Shown here in pieces: positions 1 through 8,425 of a stretch of DNA of 64,000 nucleotides. Position numbers and translations under genes: made by a program. The notes beneath the pieces are model-generated. The model made no database searches. It saw only the letters and a list, made by a program, of their open reading frames with translations, and was not told where the DNA came from. Numbering within the stretch: position 1 is the stretch's first letter; every line of letters begins with the position of its first letter. This DNA is from Chitinophaga varians (lineage in GTDB: Bacteria > Bacteroidota > Bacteroidia > Chitinophagales > Chitinophagaceae): the NCBI RefSeq assembly GCF_012641275.1, contig NZ_JABAIA010000003.1:372001-436000 (forward strand), read 5' to 3'.

Positions 1-554
1 ATGAGTTCTTCGACTATTCGGTAAACGAAGCGCTGTTCCTGTCGGAAGAGGAGGAACAGACGGTATGCGGACTGTTCAGGAATATTGAACGGGAGTACCA
101 GGCCAATATCGATCAGTTCAGCCAGGGGATTATTATTTCCCTCATCGAAACGTTGCTGGGATATGCAGAAAGGTTCTACCAGCGGCAGTTCATTACCCGC
201 AAAATCACCCATCACGGTATTGTAGACCAGCTGGAAGCATTGCTGGAGAAGGCATTTACGCCGGAAGTGCTGGAAGAGAAAGGGATACCAACAGTAAAGG
301 ACATATCAGGGCAGCTCAATATATCTCCCAATTACCTGAGCGGACTGCTCAAAACACTGACCGGCAACAGTACGCAACAGCATATACAGGAAAAGCTCAT
401 CGAAAAAGCAAAAGAGAGGTTAACCATGACTGATTTGTCGGTAAATGAAATAGCCTTTGAGTTGGGGTTTGAATATCCGCAGTCATTTTCCAAACTGTTC
501 AAAACAAAAACGAATATCTCACCGCTGGAGTTCAGGAAGGCCAGCAGGTTTTAG
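1..554 (+). CDS. AraC-family transcriptional regulator, C-terminal part (5' truncated by window)
   Basis: The frame is open from the first bases of the window, well upstream of the first internal ATG (153), so the true start lies outside. The visible part carries a linker helix region and then a typical AraC/XylS DNA-binding domain of two helix-turn-helix units: the first around the GQLNISPNYLSGLLK stretch and the second around the ELGFEYPQSFSKLFK stretch, followed by the usual SPLEFRK ending. This family binds DNA as a one-component regulator whose N-terminal domain, missing here, senses a ligand. It lies about 100 bp upstream of, and in the same direction as, an ABC ATPase/permease pair, but no regulatory link can be shown. 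The family call is firm; the target is unknown. Confidence 0.9.
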   Translation, partial: EFFDYSVNEALFLSEEEEQTVCGLFRNIEREYQANIDQFSQGIIISLIETLLGYAERFYQRQFITRKITHHGIVDQLEALLEKAFTPEVLEEKGIPTVKDISGQLNISPNYLSGLLKTLTGNSTQQHIQEKLIEKAKERLTMTDLSVNEIAFELGFEYPQSFSKLFKTKTNISPLEFRKASRF

Positions 555-653
555 CGGTTCTTATCAGGCAAAAAGTTTTGGAGGCGGTCCCCTCAATTTT
601 TGTATATTAATACAGTTGTACCGGGTTAGCCCCCTCCATTAAACGAATTTTAT

Positions 654-1412
654 ATGCTTGATAACAGTATCCTTGACCTCACAGATATTTCCAAATCATA
701 TGATAAGAAGGTTGTCCTGGACAAAGTGAACGTCACCGTGCAGGCGAACGACTGCATAGGGTTGTTAGGGCGAAACGGGGCAGGGAAGACCACCTTGATA
801 AAAATAATACTGGGGCTGCTGGGCGCCAGTTCCGGCGAAATAAAATATTTCGGGGGAGCGTCGTTAAATAATGACGTTAAGAAAAAGACCGGGTTTTACA
901 TCGGCCAGGAATATTTGCCGGAAGAACTTACCGGGTTGCAATACCTGCAGTTCATCAACTATCTGTATAATGGAAAAGCCAGGCAGTCAGATGAAAACTT
1001 ATTGAACCTGTTTGAGTATTTCTTTGAAGAGCGGGAGAGCAGCAAAAAGATGATCAGTGGCTATTCATTTGGCATGAAACAAAAGACCGGTATCTGTGCG
1101 GCACTGGTAAACCAGCCACAGCTGCTGATTTTAGACGAACCTTTCTCCGGTCTGGACGCTTTCAGTTGCCGGCGGCTGATAGAATTTATCAATAAATATA
1201 AACAGCGTGCCACGGTGGTGATCTCTTCCCACGATCTCACTTTTATCGAAAAAATTTGTGACCGGCTGCTTATCCTCGAAAAGAGCCGGGTTGTTTATAA
1301 TGATACCCTTGTCAATTTTACCACGAGCGGCAAAAGCACACTGGAAGATTCGCTGTTTACATTACTGCGCCCGCAGGATACGAGCGATGAAAAGATCAAC
1401 TGGCTTGTTTAA
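654..1412 (+). CDS. ABC transporter ATP-binding protein
   Basis: A 252-residue ABC ATPase, the cytoplasmic subunit that hydrolyses ATP to drive a membrane partner. The Walker A motif GRNGAGKT is at residues 39-46, a signature-like loop (SGYSFGMKQ) lies ahead of Walker B, Walker B with its catalytic Glu (LLILDEP) is at about 157-163, and an H-loop (SSHD) follows. The signature reads SGYSFGMKQ rather than LSGGQ, as often seen in the CcmA/NatA/antibiotic-export type. The next gene starts 11 bp downstream and encodes a polytopic membrane protein, so the two likely form one exporter and one operon. The substrate cannot be inferred. Confidence 0.93.
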   Translation: MLDNSILDLTDISKSYDKKVVLDKVNVTVQANDCIGLLGRNGAGKTTLIKIILGLLGASSGEIKYFGGASLNNDVKKKTGFYIGQEYLPEELTGLQYLQFINYLYNGKARQSDENLLNLFEYFFEERESSKKMISGYSFGMKQKTGICAALVNQPQLLILDEPFSGLDAFSCRRLIEFINKYKQRATVVISSHDLTFIEKICDRLLILEKSRVVYNDTLVNFTTSGKSTLEDSLFTLLRPQDTSDEKINWLV

Positions 1413-1423
1413 TTACCCTGTTC

Positions 1424-2782
1424 ATGAAACTTCTTTTATTTGTTTGCAGACTCAAGGCTATTTCGCTGGCCAAAGGACGTGACGACCTTGACGGATGGTT
1501 TGGCACTTTCCTGATGGTCATTTTAGCGGGTGTGGCATTGCTATACGGGCTGGCCACCGGTTACCTGTTCCGGTACCTGCATGCCCGTCAGTATTTTGGG
1601 GTGGACTGGTTAATGGTCCGGTTGGCCCTGATTATCGGGGCGCTGATACTGTTGAAAGGGTATTTTCCGGAGAATGTTATGTTCAGACGGGTTTTCATGC
1701 GTACCTACCCGGTGGGGCTATGGAAAAAAGCGATTATTCAGTTGTGTTACGATCTGATATCTCCCTTTTTCTTACTGTTGCTGTTATTTCTGGCGGCTTT
1801 TTATTTCTCTTCCGGGACAGTGGCAACGGGTTATTTTTTATACCTGGCAGGCAGTATGTTGGTTTACCATCTGCTGGAAAGGATCGTGAAAATACAGCAG
1901 GCCGGGACATGGATGTTTGTTCATTCGTCTATAACGTTGTTGGTTACAGGGACCATTATATTGCTTACGCTCTGTTTGAAGCTGCCGTTGTGGGTATTGG
2001 TTATCATACAGCTGACGGGATTGATGGTGCTGGTGACCTTGTTTGTAAGCATATACCAGCGGCAGGAGGTGATGGACGCCAAACAAACGGGGCAATCGGC
2101 TGATAGCAGGTCTAAAAGTTTTGGTCAGCTTATTTTTACGGCCGTCATCAGGAAAAAGACAGTAAAGACCACGCTGCTCATTGGCATTTTATTCAGGTTG
2201 TTATTGTCGGGGGTACTTATTGCAGCGGCCTCTAAAAACAGGTTGCCAGCGTTTAAAGACAATTATTTTATTTGGGCGATAGTCTGTTCACCGGTGGCTT
2301 TGTTTAATTATGTGTTCAACAATCTTGTAGGATATGTGCCACAGGCTTATTTTATGATAGGCTATGTGCAATCGCCGGGGAAGCTGTTTTGGGCTTATTG
2401 TCGTGGCATCGGTAAGTTGTTGCTGCTGGATTTTGTAGTGTCATTGCTGCTGTGCTGGTACATTGCTCCGTCTGCGAACATGTTCGTCTTTTTGTTGTTT
2501 GTCTATCCTGACAGCATAGCCCTGGGTTTTATCTCTTCTTTATTGCTTCCGAAGAAAGTGACGAAGACCTTCGATATGATGGGGTTCCGGTCTAATACTT
2601 CCATTGTTGCCGGGGCGATACTTGCCTTCCTGATTATAGGAATGTTTATGGCGATAAAGCAGTTGTCATTAATGTTGCTGATACAGGGTGGTTTTATGGT
2701 GGCCGTGCTGCTTTTGTATTTACGCTGGCACAAAAAAGGGATGGATAAGATGCTGCAATCCCTGGCAGCAGAAGTGTTTTAG
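1424..2782 (+). CDS. Polytopic membrane protein, probable ABC transporter permease
   Basis: A 452-residue, strongly hydrophobic protein with about ten to twelve predicted membrane segments, clustered at residues 20-50, 60-80, 105-180, 185-205, 240-265, 280-300, 325-350 and 360-450. It starts 11 bp after the ATPase stop codon in the same direction, which is the main reason to call it the membrane subunit of the same ABC system. I see no diagnostic ABC-2 motif, so family assignment rests on context and hydropathy. It resembles the large permeases paired with single ATPases in Bacteroidota. The transported substrate is unknown. Confidence 0.75.
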   Translation: MKLLLFVCRLKAISLAKGRDDLDGWFGTFLMVILAGVALLYGLATGYLFRYLHARQYFGVDWLMVRLALIIGALILLKGYFPENVMFRRVFMRTYPVGLWKKAIIQLCYDLISPFFLLLLLFLAAFYFSSGTVATGYFLYLAGSMLVYHLLERIVKIQQAGTWMFVHSSITLLVTGTIILLTLCLKLPLWVLVIIQLTGLMVLVTLFVSIYQRQEVMDAKQTGQSADSRSKSFGQLIFTAVIRKKTVKTTLLIGILFRLLLSGVLIAAASKNRLPAFKDNYFIWAIVCSPVALFNYVFNNLVGYVPQAYFMIGYVQSPGKLFWAYCRGIGKLLLLDFVVSLLLCWYIAPSANMFVFLLFVYPDSIALGFISSLLLPKKVTKTFDMMGFRSNTSIVAGAILAFLIIGMFMAIKQLSLMLLIQGGFMVAVLLLYLRWHKKGMDKMLQSLAAEVF

Positions 2783-2932
2783 CTATGCGCAATTTTTTTA
2801 ACCCGGCAGGTGTGCCCCAGGTAATCACGGGGCAGCCGATGTAAAATCAGGTGTCCTGTTGTGCTGCCAATTCCTTAAAAATACGAGTATCCCTTCAGGT
2901 TATAATTCAGAAAAAAAACTGACAAAAGATTT

Positions 2933-2940
2933 TATCTTTA
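2933..2940 (+). promoter_or_regulatory. Candidate Bacteroidota -7 element (TATCTTTA)
   Basis: TATCTTTA matches TAnnTTTG at seven of eight positions and lies about 20 bp before the ATG at 2961. It favours that start over an in-frame upstream start at 2859. No good -33 TTG was found at the expected distance. Confidence 0.35.
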
Positions 2941-2960
2941 GCCAGTTTTACAACTATACC

Positions 2961-3803
2961 ATGAATAAACAGGAATTTTACGCCGCGTTAACCGCCAGCA
3001 ATTTAGACAAACACAAACCCCGGTTTGAAGCCGTCATGAAAGACACCATCAGATACTACCTGACGCCCATCCACGACTACAATGATGTGCCCATTGGCAG
3101 TTCCAGGATAGGCGGTACGCCCGATCTTCCGGAGCATATGCCGTGGCCGGCGGACAATAAAGGCAACCCGCTGTCATTTATTGCACAGTTGGACCTGCAG
3201 GAAATAAAACCTTTCGACACTTATCAGCTGCTTCCTGATACCGGCTTTCTCTTTTTCTTTTATGACGCAGATCAGGCTATGGGCGGGTATTCCATGGAGG
3301 AAAAGCACCTGTTTCGCGTGCTCTATTTCGACGGCCCAAGGGAGGATCTCCAATGCCCCGATTTCCCTGAGTCATTGAGCGTACAGTTTGGCCCGTGTTC
3401 GCTTACCTGCGAAACACAGGTGTCCATGCCGTTCAGACGGAGTAAGGCTTTGTCCTTTCTCGGCGACGGGGAAAAAGGTGTCTACCGGGAGAAAGTATGG
3501 AAAGAGGGGGAGAGCAATAAAACATTCGGTCACGCTGACATACTGCAAGGAGAGATGGAGGAGTTCTGCCAGATCGTTACCCATAAAGATTTTACCGGTG
3601 ACTTCGGGAAGTTTGACGGTCCGGAATATGCAGGCGTGATGGCCGATGCCAAAGACTGGTTATTGTTGTTACAGGTGGACAGTAACGAGGGTGATGCCAG
3701 CATGATGTGGGCCGATATGGGCCGCCTGTATTTCTGGATCAGAAAACAGGATCTGGAGAAAAGGAATTTTGACGACTGCTGGTGCGTATTACAGGATATG
3801 TAA
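2961..3803 (+). CDS. DUF1963 (YwqG-like) family protein
   Basis: A 280-residue soluble protein of the DUF1963 family, typified by Bacillus YwqG, whose biochemical role is not established. Recognisable family features are the IGGTPDLPEHMPWP stretch near residue 47, the FIAQLDLQEI segment near 74, and the GFLFFFYD segment near 94, followed by an acidic C-terminal half with a conserved LLLLQVDS strand. The start at 2961 was chosen because DUF1963 proteins begin near here and a -7-like element lies just upstream; the reading frame opens earlier, at 2859. The gene converges on the 3849-5735 gene with a shared hairpin between them. No signal peptide is visible, so it is probably cytoplasmic. Confidence 0.85.
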   Translation: MNKQEFYAALTASNLDKHKPRFEAVMKDTIRYYLTPIHDYNDVPIGSSRIGGTPDLPEHMPWPADNKGNPLSFIAQLDLQEIKPFDTYQLLPDTGFLFFFYDADQAMGGYSMEEKHLFRVLYFDGPREDLQCPDFPESLSVQFGPCSLTCETQVSMPFRRSKALSFLGDGEKGVYREKVWKEGESNKTFGHADILQGEMEEFCQIVTHKDFTGDFGKFDGPEYAGVMADAKDWLLLLQVDSNEGDASMMWADMGRLYFWIRKQDLEKRNFDDCWCVLQDM

Positions 3804-3816
3804 TATAAAGATATGA

Positions 3817-3841
3817 AGGGCCGGCATCAAACGCCGGCCCT
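3817..3841. terminator. Bidirectional terminator hairpin
   Basis: A perfect 9-bp GC-rich stem (arms 3817-3825 and 3833-3841, loop of 7) sits between two convergent genes, with T-rich sequence after it on the plus strand (TGTTTGTATT). It probably terminates both. Confidence 0.75.
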
Positions 3842-3848
3842 GTTTGTA

Positions 3849-5735
3849 TTATCTCTTGTCCCCGCATATTCGGGCTGCACCTTCCACCAGGCAATGGTAG
3901 GGATTGAACCCGCTCAGCTCCATTGCGCTGGACACTGTTCCAAGAAAAGCCCGCCTGATAGCTCCTCCGGCAAAGGTGTCCAGGGAATAGGTGCTTCTGA
4001 AGTGGCGGTCTGTGTCCACAAAGATACGGGCATGCGTATCACCGTTCCGGCCATGGTCCCCGATGAGCAGGTGTGTCCATATCCTTCCTACCAGCTCTTT
4101 TAAATGGGAGATGACCTCCGTGTGTTCCGCTTTAAAATCGGCCAGTGCTTCATCGAAGAACAGGCACCATTTACCGGAGAGGGACAGTATTTGCTGATCG
4201 TCGTCTGCAACGGTCATACAGTCGCTCAGCACATCGTAGGCGGCGTTGTGGCACCGTAGATATTTTGCTTCGTCATAGGAGCCTTCAAGCAGGGACCTTT
4301 TAAGGGTGCGGGCCGTCAGCTCCGCCACATCTGCCCTGGCGGTGGTCCATAACGGGTGCCAGTCATCAGTATGTAGTTGATCTCCGGGCAATGTATGGGC
4401 GACGATATTTCTTTCTCCGGGCAAGGGACGGGCAAACGCCGACTTTATTTCCGGGTTTCCCTGTGCGAGGCCGTCCAACTGCGCCCTGATCAGGTATCTG
4501 GGGATGATCGCGTACCAGAGGGCGCTGGCCATAGACATTTCCCCCACGTCGATATGTCCTTCTGCACCGCAATCACATTGGAACACTTCATCTGTAACAG
4601 CCGCCATGGCATGCGCGTACCCCACGATGCCTTTGCTGCCGGCTGCGCACATGGCCACCAGCGCTTCGTTCAGGCCATCGCCCTGAACAGCGTCAAAAAG
4701 TATGTCTACCGCTTCATCATAACGGATAAGGTTATCGACTGCACGCCTGATCTTCCCGCATTTCCTGGTAGCCAGGAAAACGCCTGTCTCGTCAGCAAGG
4801 TGACGGTAACCTTCAGCACCCAGGCCTATGCGGTGATACCCGATCATGGCCGCTTCCCACCATCGCATGGTCATAAATTCAATGGGGGTGACAGGTCCTT
4901 TGCTGTCGGCAAGCAGTTTTTCCAGTTCGCCGGTGGCTCTTTTCATGGTTGCCGCAGTGACGGCCTTACGGGCCTGCATAAACGCCGCACATATCACGGC
5001 GTCCCTGATGGCGGGTGTGACAGCAGAGCCTCCCAGGCAGGCCAGTCCTTCGTTCATCGCCCTCAGGTAAATATCGATATCACCCAGCCCAGGATCATCT
5101 GCTGACCCCACGAAATCACTGCCGGTGGTAAGGCACATGATAGAGCCTCCCAGATCGTGTATGCGGCCATCGTTGATACGAACAAATTGCCATGCCAGTG
5201 CGCTGGAGAAGAAATCCCGTATCATCATCGGCGTGGCGTATTCCATTTTGTCCGATGCCTGTTTGCGGTATTCCCGCCAGAGTGCCTGTACTTCGTTGCC
5301 TTTTTTGGGGATCAGCCGGCCAACTTCCGGTATCCATTTGCCGTACGTTGTTTTCCCGACAGCGACGGTGGCCGCTGCCAGCGCCGCTGCGGCAGCCATC
5401 GGGCCGGACGATAAAGCCTGCTGCAGGCCTTTTGAGAACGTGGCATCAAAAGCAAGCCGGCACATCTCATCGCCTACCGGCGTTGTGGGCACTTTCTCCG
5501 ACAGGTAGGGAACATACCCGGGTGCTGCTATCACCTGTGTGTAGGGCGCACTTCCGGGAGGCGGGTTGTTGGGCCGTTTTTCACAAAGGGACATCAGTGC
5601 CCGGATGTGTGGTTCATCATCTGCGATCAGCAAACATTCCCGGGCGCTCCAAATGTCTGGCGCAGCTGTTTTTATATAAGTACGGTGATGCAGGATTTGT
5701 TCGTCGGTAAGACGTTCCAGAGGATTGGTGGACAT
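3849..5735 (-). CDS. Large soluble protein of unknown family
   Basis: A 628-residue protein without a visible signal peptide or membrane anchor. I do not recognise the family. An Ala-rich helical segment (about residues 111-130) precedes a long mixed helical region. Notable motifs are CDCGAEGH near residue 390, a DDDQQ cluster near 520, and a conserved-looking C-terminal stretch rich in Gly and Ala that ends RICGDKR. Asp-rich patches (ADDEPH near 38, VADDDQQ) superficially recall class I terpene synthases, but no matching NSE/DTE metal motif was found, so that reading is not supported. Codon use resembles its neighbours and the frame is uninterrupted, so the gene looks real and intact. It lies downstream of the beta-helix lipoprotein on the same strand, separated by a hairpin. 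Confidence 0.75.
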   Translation of the reverse strand: MSTNPLERLTDEQILHHRTYIKTAAPDIWSARECLLIADDEPHIRALMSLCEKRPNNPPPGSAPYTQVIAAPGYVPYLSEKVPTTPVGDEMCRLAFDATFSKGLQQALSSGPMAAAAALAAATVAVGKTTYGKWIPEVGRLIPKKGNEVQALWREYRKQASDKMEYATPMMIRDFFSSALAWQFVRINDGRIHDLGGSIMCLTTGSDFVGSADDPGLGDIDIYLRAMNEGLACLGGSAVTPAIRDAVICAAFMQARKAVTAATMKRATGELEKLLADSKGPVTPIEFMTMRWWEAAMIGYHRIGLGAEGYRHLADETGVFLATRKCGKIRRAVDNLIRYDEAVDILFDAVQGDGLNEALVAMCAAGSKGIVGYAHAMAAVTDEVFQCDCGAEGHIDVGEMSMASALWYAIIPRYLIRAQLDGLAQGNPEIKSAFARPLPGERNIVAHTLPGDQLHTDDWHPLWTTARADVAELTARTLKRSLLEGSYDEAKYLRCHNAAYDVLSDCMTVADDDQQILSLSGKWCLFFDEALADFKAEHTEVISHLKELVGRIWTHLLIGDHGRNGDTHARIFVDTDRHFRSTYSLDTFAGGAIRRAFLGTVSSAMELSGFNPYHCLVEGAARICGDKR

Positions 5736-5860
5736 AATGTGTGGTTTTGAGGACGATGGTTATTTTGAGTACTGTTTAAAGTTAATACATAGCTGCGATA
5801 TTATTTCATTAAAAAGGAAGGGAGTATCCGGGCTATTGCCGGCTGGCAGAGGCTGTCAGC

Positions 5861-5902
5861 AATCAGTAAGCCCCGCCTTTGAGGAAGCGGGGCTTACTGA
5901 TT
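5861..5902 (-). terminator. Strong hairpin after the beta-helix lipoprotein gene
   Basis: A perfect 16-bp inverted repeat (5861-5876 and 5887-5902, loop of 10) lies just past the stop codon at 5916. A T-run follows on the plus strand but not on the minus strand, so it may act as a terminator or as an mRNA 3'-end stabiliser. Confidence 0.6.
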
Positions 5903-5915
5903 TTGTAACGTTTCA

Positions 5916-7499
5916 TTACTCCTTTTCCGCTGCGCCGATGGTGGGCGGGCTGCTGCCGGAAACCGGCAATCCAAAGAAGTCTTTTCCGCCATTGTTGCTG
6001 ATGAGCGTTCCCGCATGGATAGCAGGGGAGGCCGGCGAAAGTTTGTACCCGCTGAGGGTATTGATACCGCTGCCACCTGTGCCGGCGGCTATCAGCAGCG
6101 GATTGCCCTGCAGGGCGCTGCTGTCAATGGCGGCTTTGGCGCCGGGATAATAAAGATTGTGCTGGTACACGATGTTGGCCTGGTCATCGAACTGAAGCTT
6201 AGGGGCATAAAAGATATTGTTCCGGAAGGCCAGTCCGGGGTGAACGCCTGTGCCACCGGCCCTGTCCAGCACCCCGATCATGGTATCATTGTAGAGGGTA
6301 TTGTTGTAGAAGTAAATAGGGACTGTTTTCCCATTGGGATGGCCGTGCAGTTCAAATGTCCTGTAATTAAAACCATTGCCGTCATTCTGGCTGATGTTAT
6401 AACGGAGAATGCCGTACGTAAAATCAGGACCGGGATCGCCCATATGTAAAAAGAAGCCGCCGGCATTGTCATGCGAGTAATTGTACTGGATGATGGTGTA
6501 GCCGGGGCTGCTCAGGTCTATGTCGAACGCTTCGGAATCCATGGAGGAATAAGGCACCGGGTTGGTCAGCCGCGTATAGGCGACTTCGTTATACTGGATG
6601 GTCATGTCCTTGCCGCGGCCCCATAAGCCGGCCAGCACGATGTTCATGTTCACCCCCAGCGTATAGGCGCCGGCGTTCAGCACCCGGTTATGTTCTATCA
6701 TTACATTTTTAGCGGTGTACACGATGATGCCTTCCAGTGCGCTGCTATCGATCACATTTTGGCGGATGACCACATGGTTGTTGTAAAAGGTGGTGTCCTT
6801 GTTGCTGCCGTCGCCCATGAGGATGCCCCTGGAAGAGCAGCGGCGGAGCTGATTGCCTTCTATGAGCAGGCTGTCGAAATAGCCCTGTGTGGCATTGGAG
6901 CGCACGAAGATACCGCCCTGCATATGGCGGTTGGTGATGGGCATGCCTTCCACATCGTGTATATCATTGTTTTTGATGGTGATACCTGGGTAGACACCTG
7001 CGGTGGCAAGGGCTACATAGATACCGCACAAGGCCATGTCCGGCGGGCGTACCGCACGCGGGTGACTGACATCGAAATTTTCGAAGGTGAGATACCGGGC
7101 GTCCTGGATAAGTACGGCTGACAAGGTGCTGTTGTTACCGGTGATCCGGGGCTTTTCTCCCGATCCATAGGCGCCAAAGGTAATGCGGGCATCGACGGTA
7201 CCGGAACTTTTGATGACCAGGGTGCCGGTCCACGCGTCACCTCTTTTAAACAGTACCGAGTCGCCCGGCTGGAAGGTGACCGTGTTTACCTTACTGAGCG
7301 TTTTCCATGCTGTGGCGGGGGACAGGCCGTTGGCGGAGTCAGAACCATTGCTGTCTACGTAGTACCGGTTGGTGGTGACAACGTTATCACTGGGATGATG
7401 CGGCCCGTCTCCGGGAGTCCATTTTTTGTAGCAGGAGCTTAACAGCCCGGTTTGCAGGAGCATCATTCCCAGGAGGAATGTTTTCTTGGTGTTTTTCAT
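5916..7499 (-). CDS. Right-handed parallel beta-helix lipoprotein
   Basis: A 527-residue predicted surface lipoprotein. The N-terminus is a lipoprotein signal peptide with lipobox LSSC and lipidated Cys23. A short linker leads to a segment typical of the start of pectate-lyase/PbH1 proteins (YYVDSNGSDSANGLSPATAW near residue 47), then coil after coil containing short NN/ND ladder motifs (ITIKNNDIH, LIEGNQLRR, VIRQNVID, VMIEHNRV, TIQYNEV, IIQYNYSH). This fold is common in polysaccharide lyases and glycoside hydrolases such as GH28, and in non-catalytic surface proteins. No catalytic residues could be assigned, so a polysaccharide-binding or -cleaving role is only an inference. It may form a transcription unit with the unknown gene downstream, although a strong hairpin separates them. 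Confidence 0.85.
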   Translation of the reverse strand: MKNTKKTFLLGMMLLQTGLLSSCYKKWTPGDGPHHPSDNVVTTNRYYVDSNGSDSANGLSPATAWKTLSKVNTVTFQPGDSVLFKRGDAWTGTLVIKSSGTVDARITFGAYGSGEKPRITGNNSTLSAVLIQDARYLTFENFDVSHPRAVRPPDMALCGIYVALATAGVYPGITIKNNDIHDVEGMPITNRHMQGGIFVRSNATQGYFDSLLIEGNQLRRCSSRGILMGDGSNKDTTFYNNHVVIRQNVIDSSALEGIIVYTAKNVMIEHNRVLNAGAYTLGVNMNIVLAGLWGRGKDMTIQYNEVAYTRLTNPVPYSSMDSEAFDIDLSSPGYTIIQYNYSHDNAGGFFLHMGDPGPDFTYGILRYNISQNDGNGFNYRTFELHGHPNGKTVPIYFYNNTLYNDTMIGVLDRAGGTGVHPGLAFRNNIFYAPKLQFDDQANIVYQHNLYYPGAKAAIDSSALQGNPLLIAAGTGGSGINTLSGYKLSPASPAIHAGTLISNNGGKDFFGLPVSGSSPPTIGAAEKE

Positions 7500-7610
7500 A
7501 TGTGGAATGCTTAAGTGGAACAGTGAAAATGCGTGGGCCGATTGATGGGAGTAAAGCTATGCGCTGACCACCGTTTCCTGCAAACAGAAACGCGGTAAAA
7601 ACGAAGACAA

Positions 7611-7635
7611 ACTTTGAACAAAGTATGATCAAAGT
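7611..7635. promoter_or_regulatory. Cluster of ACTTTG/CAAAGT half-sites upstream of the beta-helix lipoprotein
   Basis: ACTTTG (7611-7616) and CAAAGT (7619-7624) form a perfect inverted repeat with a 2-bp spacer, and a third CAAAGT is at 7630-7635. On the minus strand this reads TACTTTG, resembling a -7 element about 120 bp before the lipoprotein start. It could be an operator or a promoter core. Confidence 0.3.
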
Positions 7636-7774
7636 CTTAACGTGTTTAGCGTCAATTAATTGTTTGAATGTTGGTTTGCGTTTCCCGGGGTGTTTTAACT
7701 TGGAAAAAGGTCTTACATTCGTTCGCCGGACGCGAAATAGCGGCGGTATTGTTAACCAAATAAACTATATACTT

Positions 7775-8281
7775 ATGTCTTATCTTCAAAGCACCGATAT
7801 TGCCACCCCGCAGGGACCAGTGTTTGTGGAGGAGTTACAGGAGGGAAACGAGCTACAGGCCGCCAGTCTGAACGGTCATGTATTTTCCTGGCAAACGCGC
7901 ACAGTGCGTATGGACATGGGCGTTAGTGAAAGTATGGCAGCCTGGATTCACTTTAATAATGGCAGAGTGATGGTGACCGGTCTAAATCAGTTGTTTCTGT
8001 TAAACACCGGGCAGCTCATGAAGGCAAAAGACCTCGCTGCCGGCACAAGCCGGTTGATGGACCAGAACGGAAACCCGGTAGACCTGACCGAGGTGTCCAT
8101 TGGCGCCTGCAGAGGGGCGTTTTATGGCGTGGCAGCGGACGCTCCCTATGCCGGAAATATGGATGGCCATCTGTTGTTATCGAATGGTGTTATCACCGGT
8201 GATCTCATCCTGGAGATGAACGCAGAAGACCTCTTCGCCAAAGGTATGCTGGCGAAGCCTCAGAACGCGCAAAAAATATAA
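7775..8281 (+). CDS. Small Hint-like (Hedgehog/intein fold) domain protein lacking the usual cysteine
   Basis: A 168-residue protein. The start at 7775 is preferred because the protein from there matches a Hint-like layout; the upstream extension (from 7625) is Cys- and Phe-rich and unlike a protein start. Near the N-terminus, ATPQGPVFVEELQEGNEL resembles block A of Hint domains (ATPxGxxxVEDLxxGD), but the residue expected to be the catalytic Cys appears as Ser (STDIATP). In the middle, MVTGLNQLFLLNTGQLMKAK resembles the VTxxHxF...G.W..A.dL block, with Asn where His is usual. The C-terminal part (YGVAADAPYAGNMDGHLLLS) resembles the closing strand. If this alignment is right, it is a stand-alone, non-splicing Hint fold. 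There is no signal peptide. Its function is unknown. Confidence 0.6.
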   Translation: MSYLQSTDIATPQGPVFVEELQEGNELQAASLNGHVFSWQTRTVRMDMGVSESMAAWIHFNNGRVMVTGLNQLFLLNTGQLMKAKDLAAGTSRLMDQNGNPVDLTEVSIGACRGAFYGVAADAPYAGNMDGHLLLSNGVITGDLILEMNAEDLFAKGMLAKPQNAQKI

Positions 8282-8295
8282 GCACTATGATGCAG

Positions 8296-8331
8296 GGTTA
8301 CCGGCCAGGCCTTACAGGGCTGCCGGTAACC
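8296..8331 (+). terminator. Hairpin downstream of the Hint-like gene
   Basis: A perfect 10-bp stem (8296-8305 with 8322-8331) begins 15 bp after the stop codon. No strong T-tract follows, so termination efficiency is uncertain. Confidence 0.45.
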
Positions 8332-8425
8332 TGTAGTACATATCATTGCCTGAATAGTTGATCGACTGTTCATCATTCCCTGGTTAGAGAATAATAACGG
8401 CAATGCTATGATATCTTTCCCTGGA

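Noticed and set aside
3849..5735. The unknown 628-residue protein as a class I terpene synthase
   Set aside because: Only scattered Asp-rich patches recall the DDxxD motif; the second metal-binding motif and family layout are absent.
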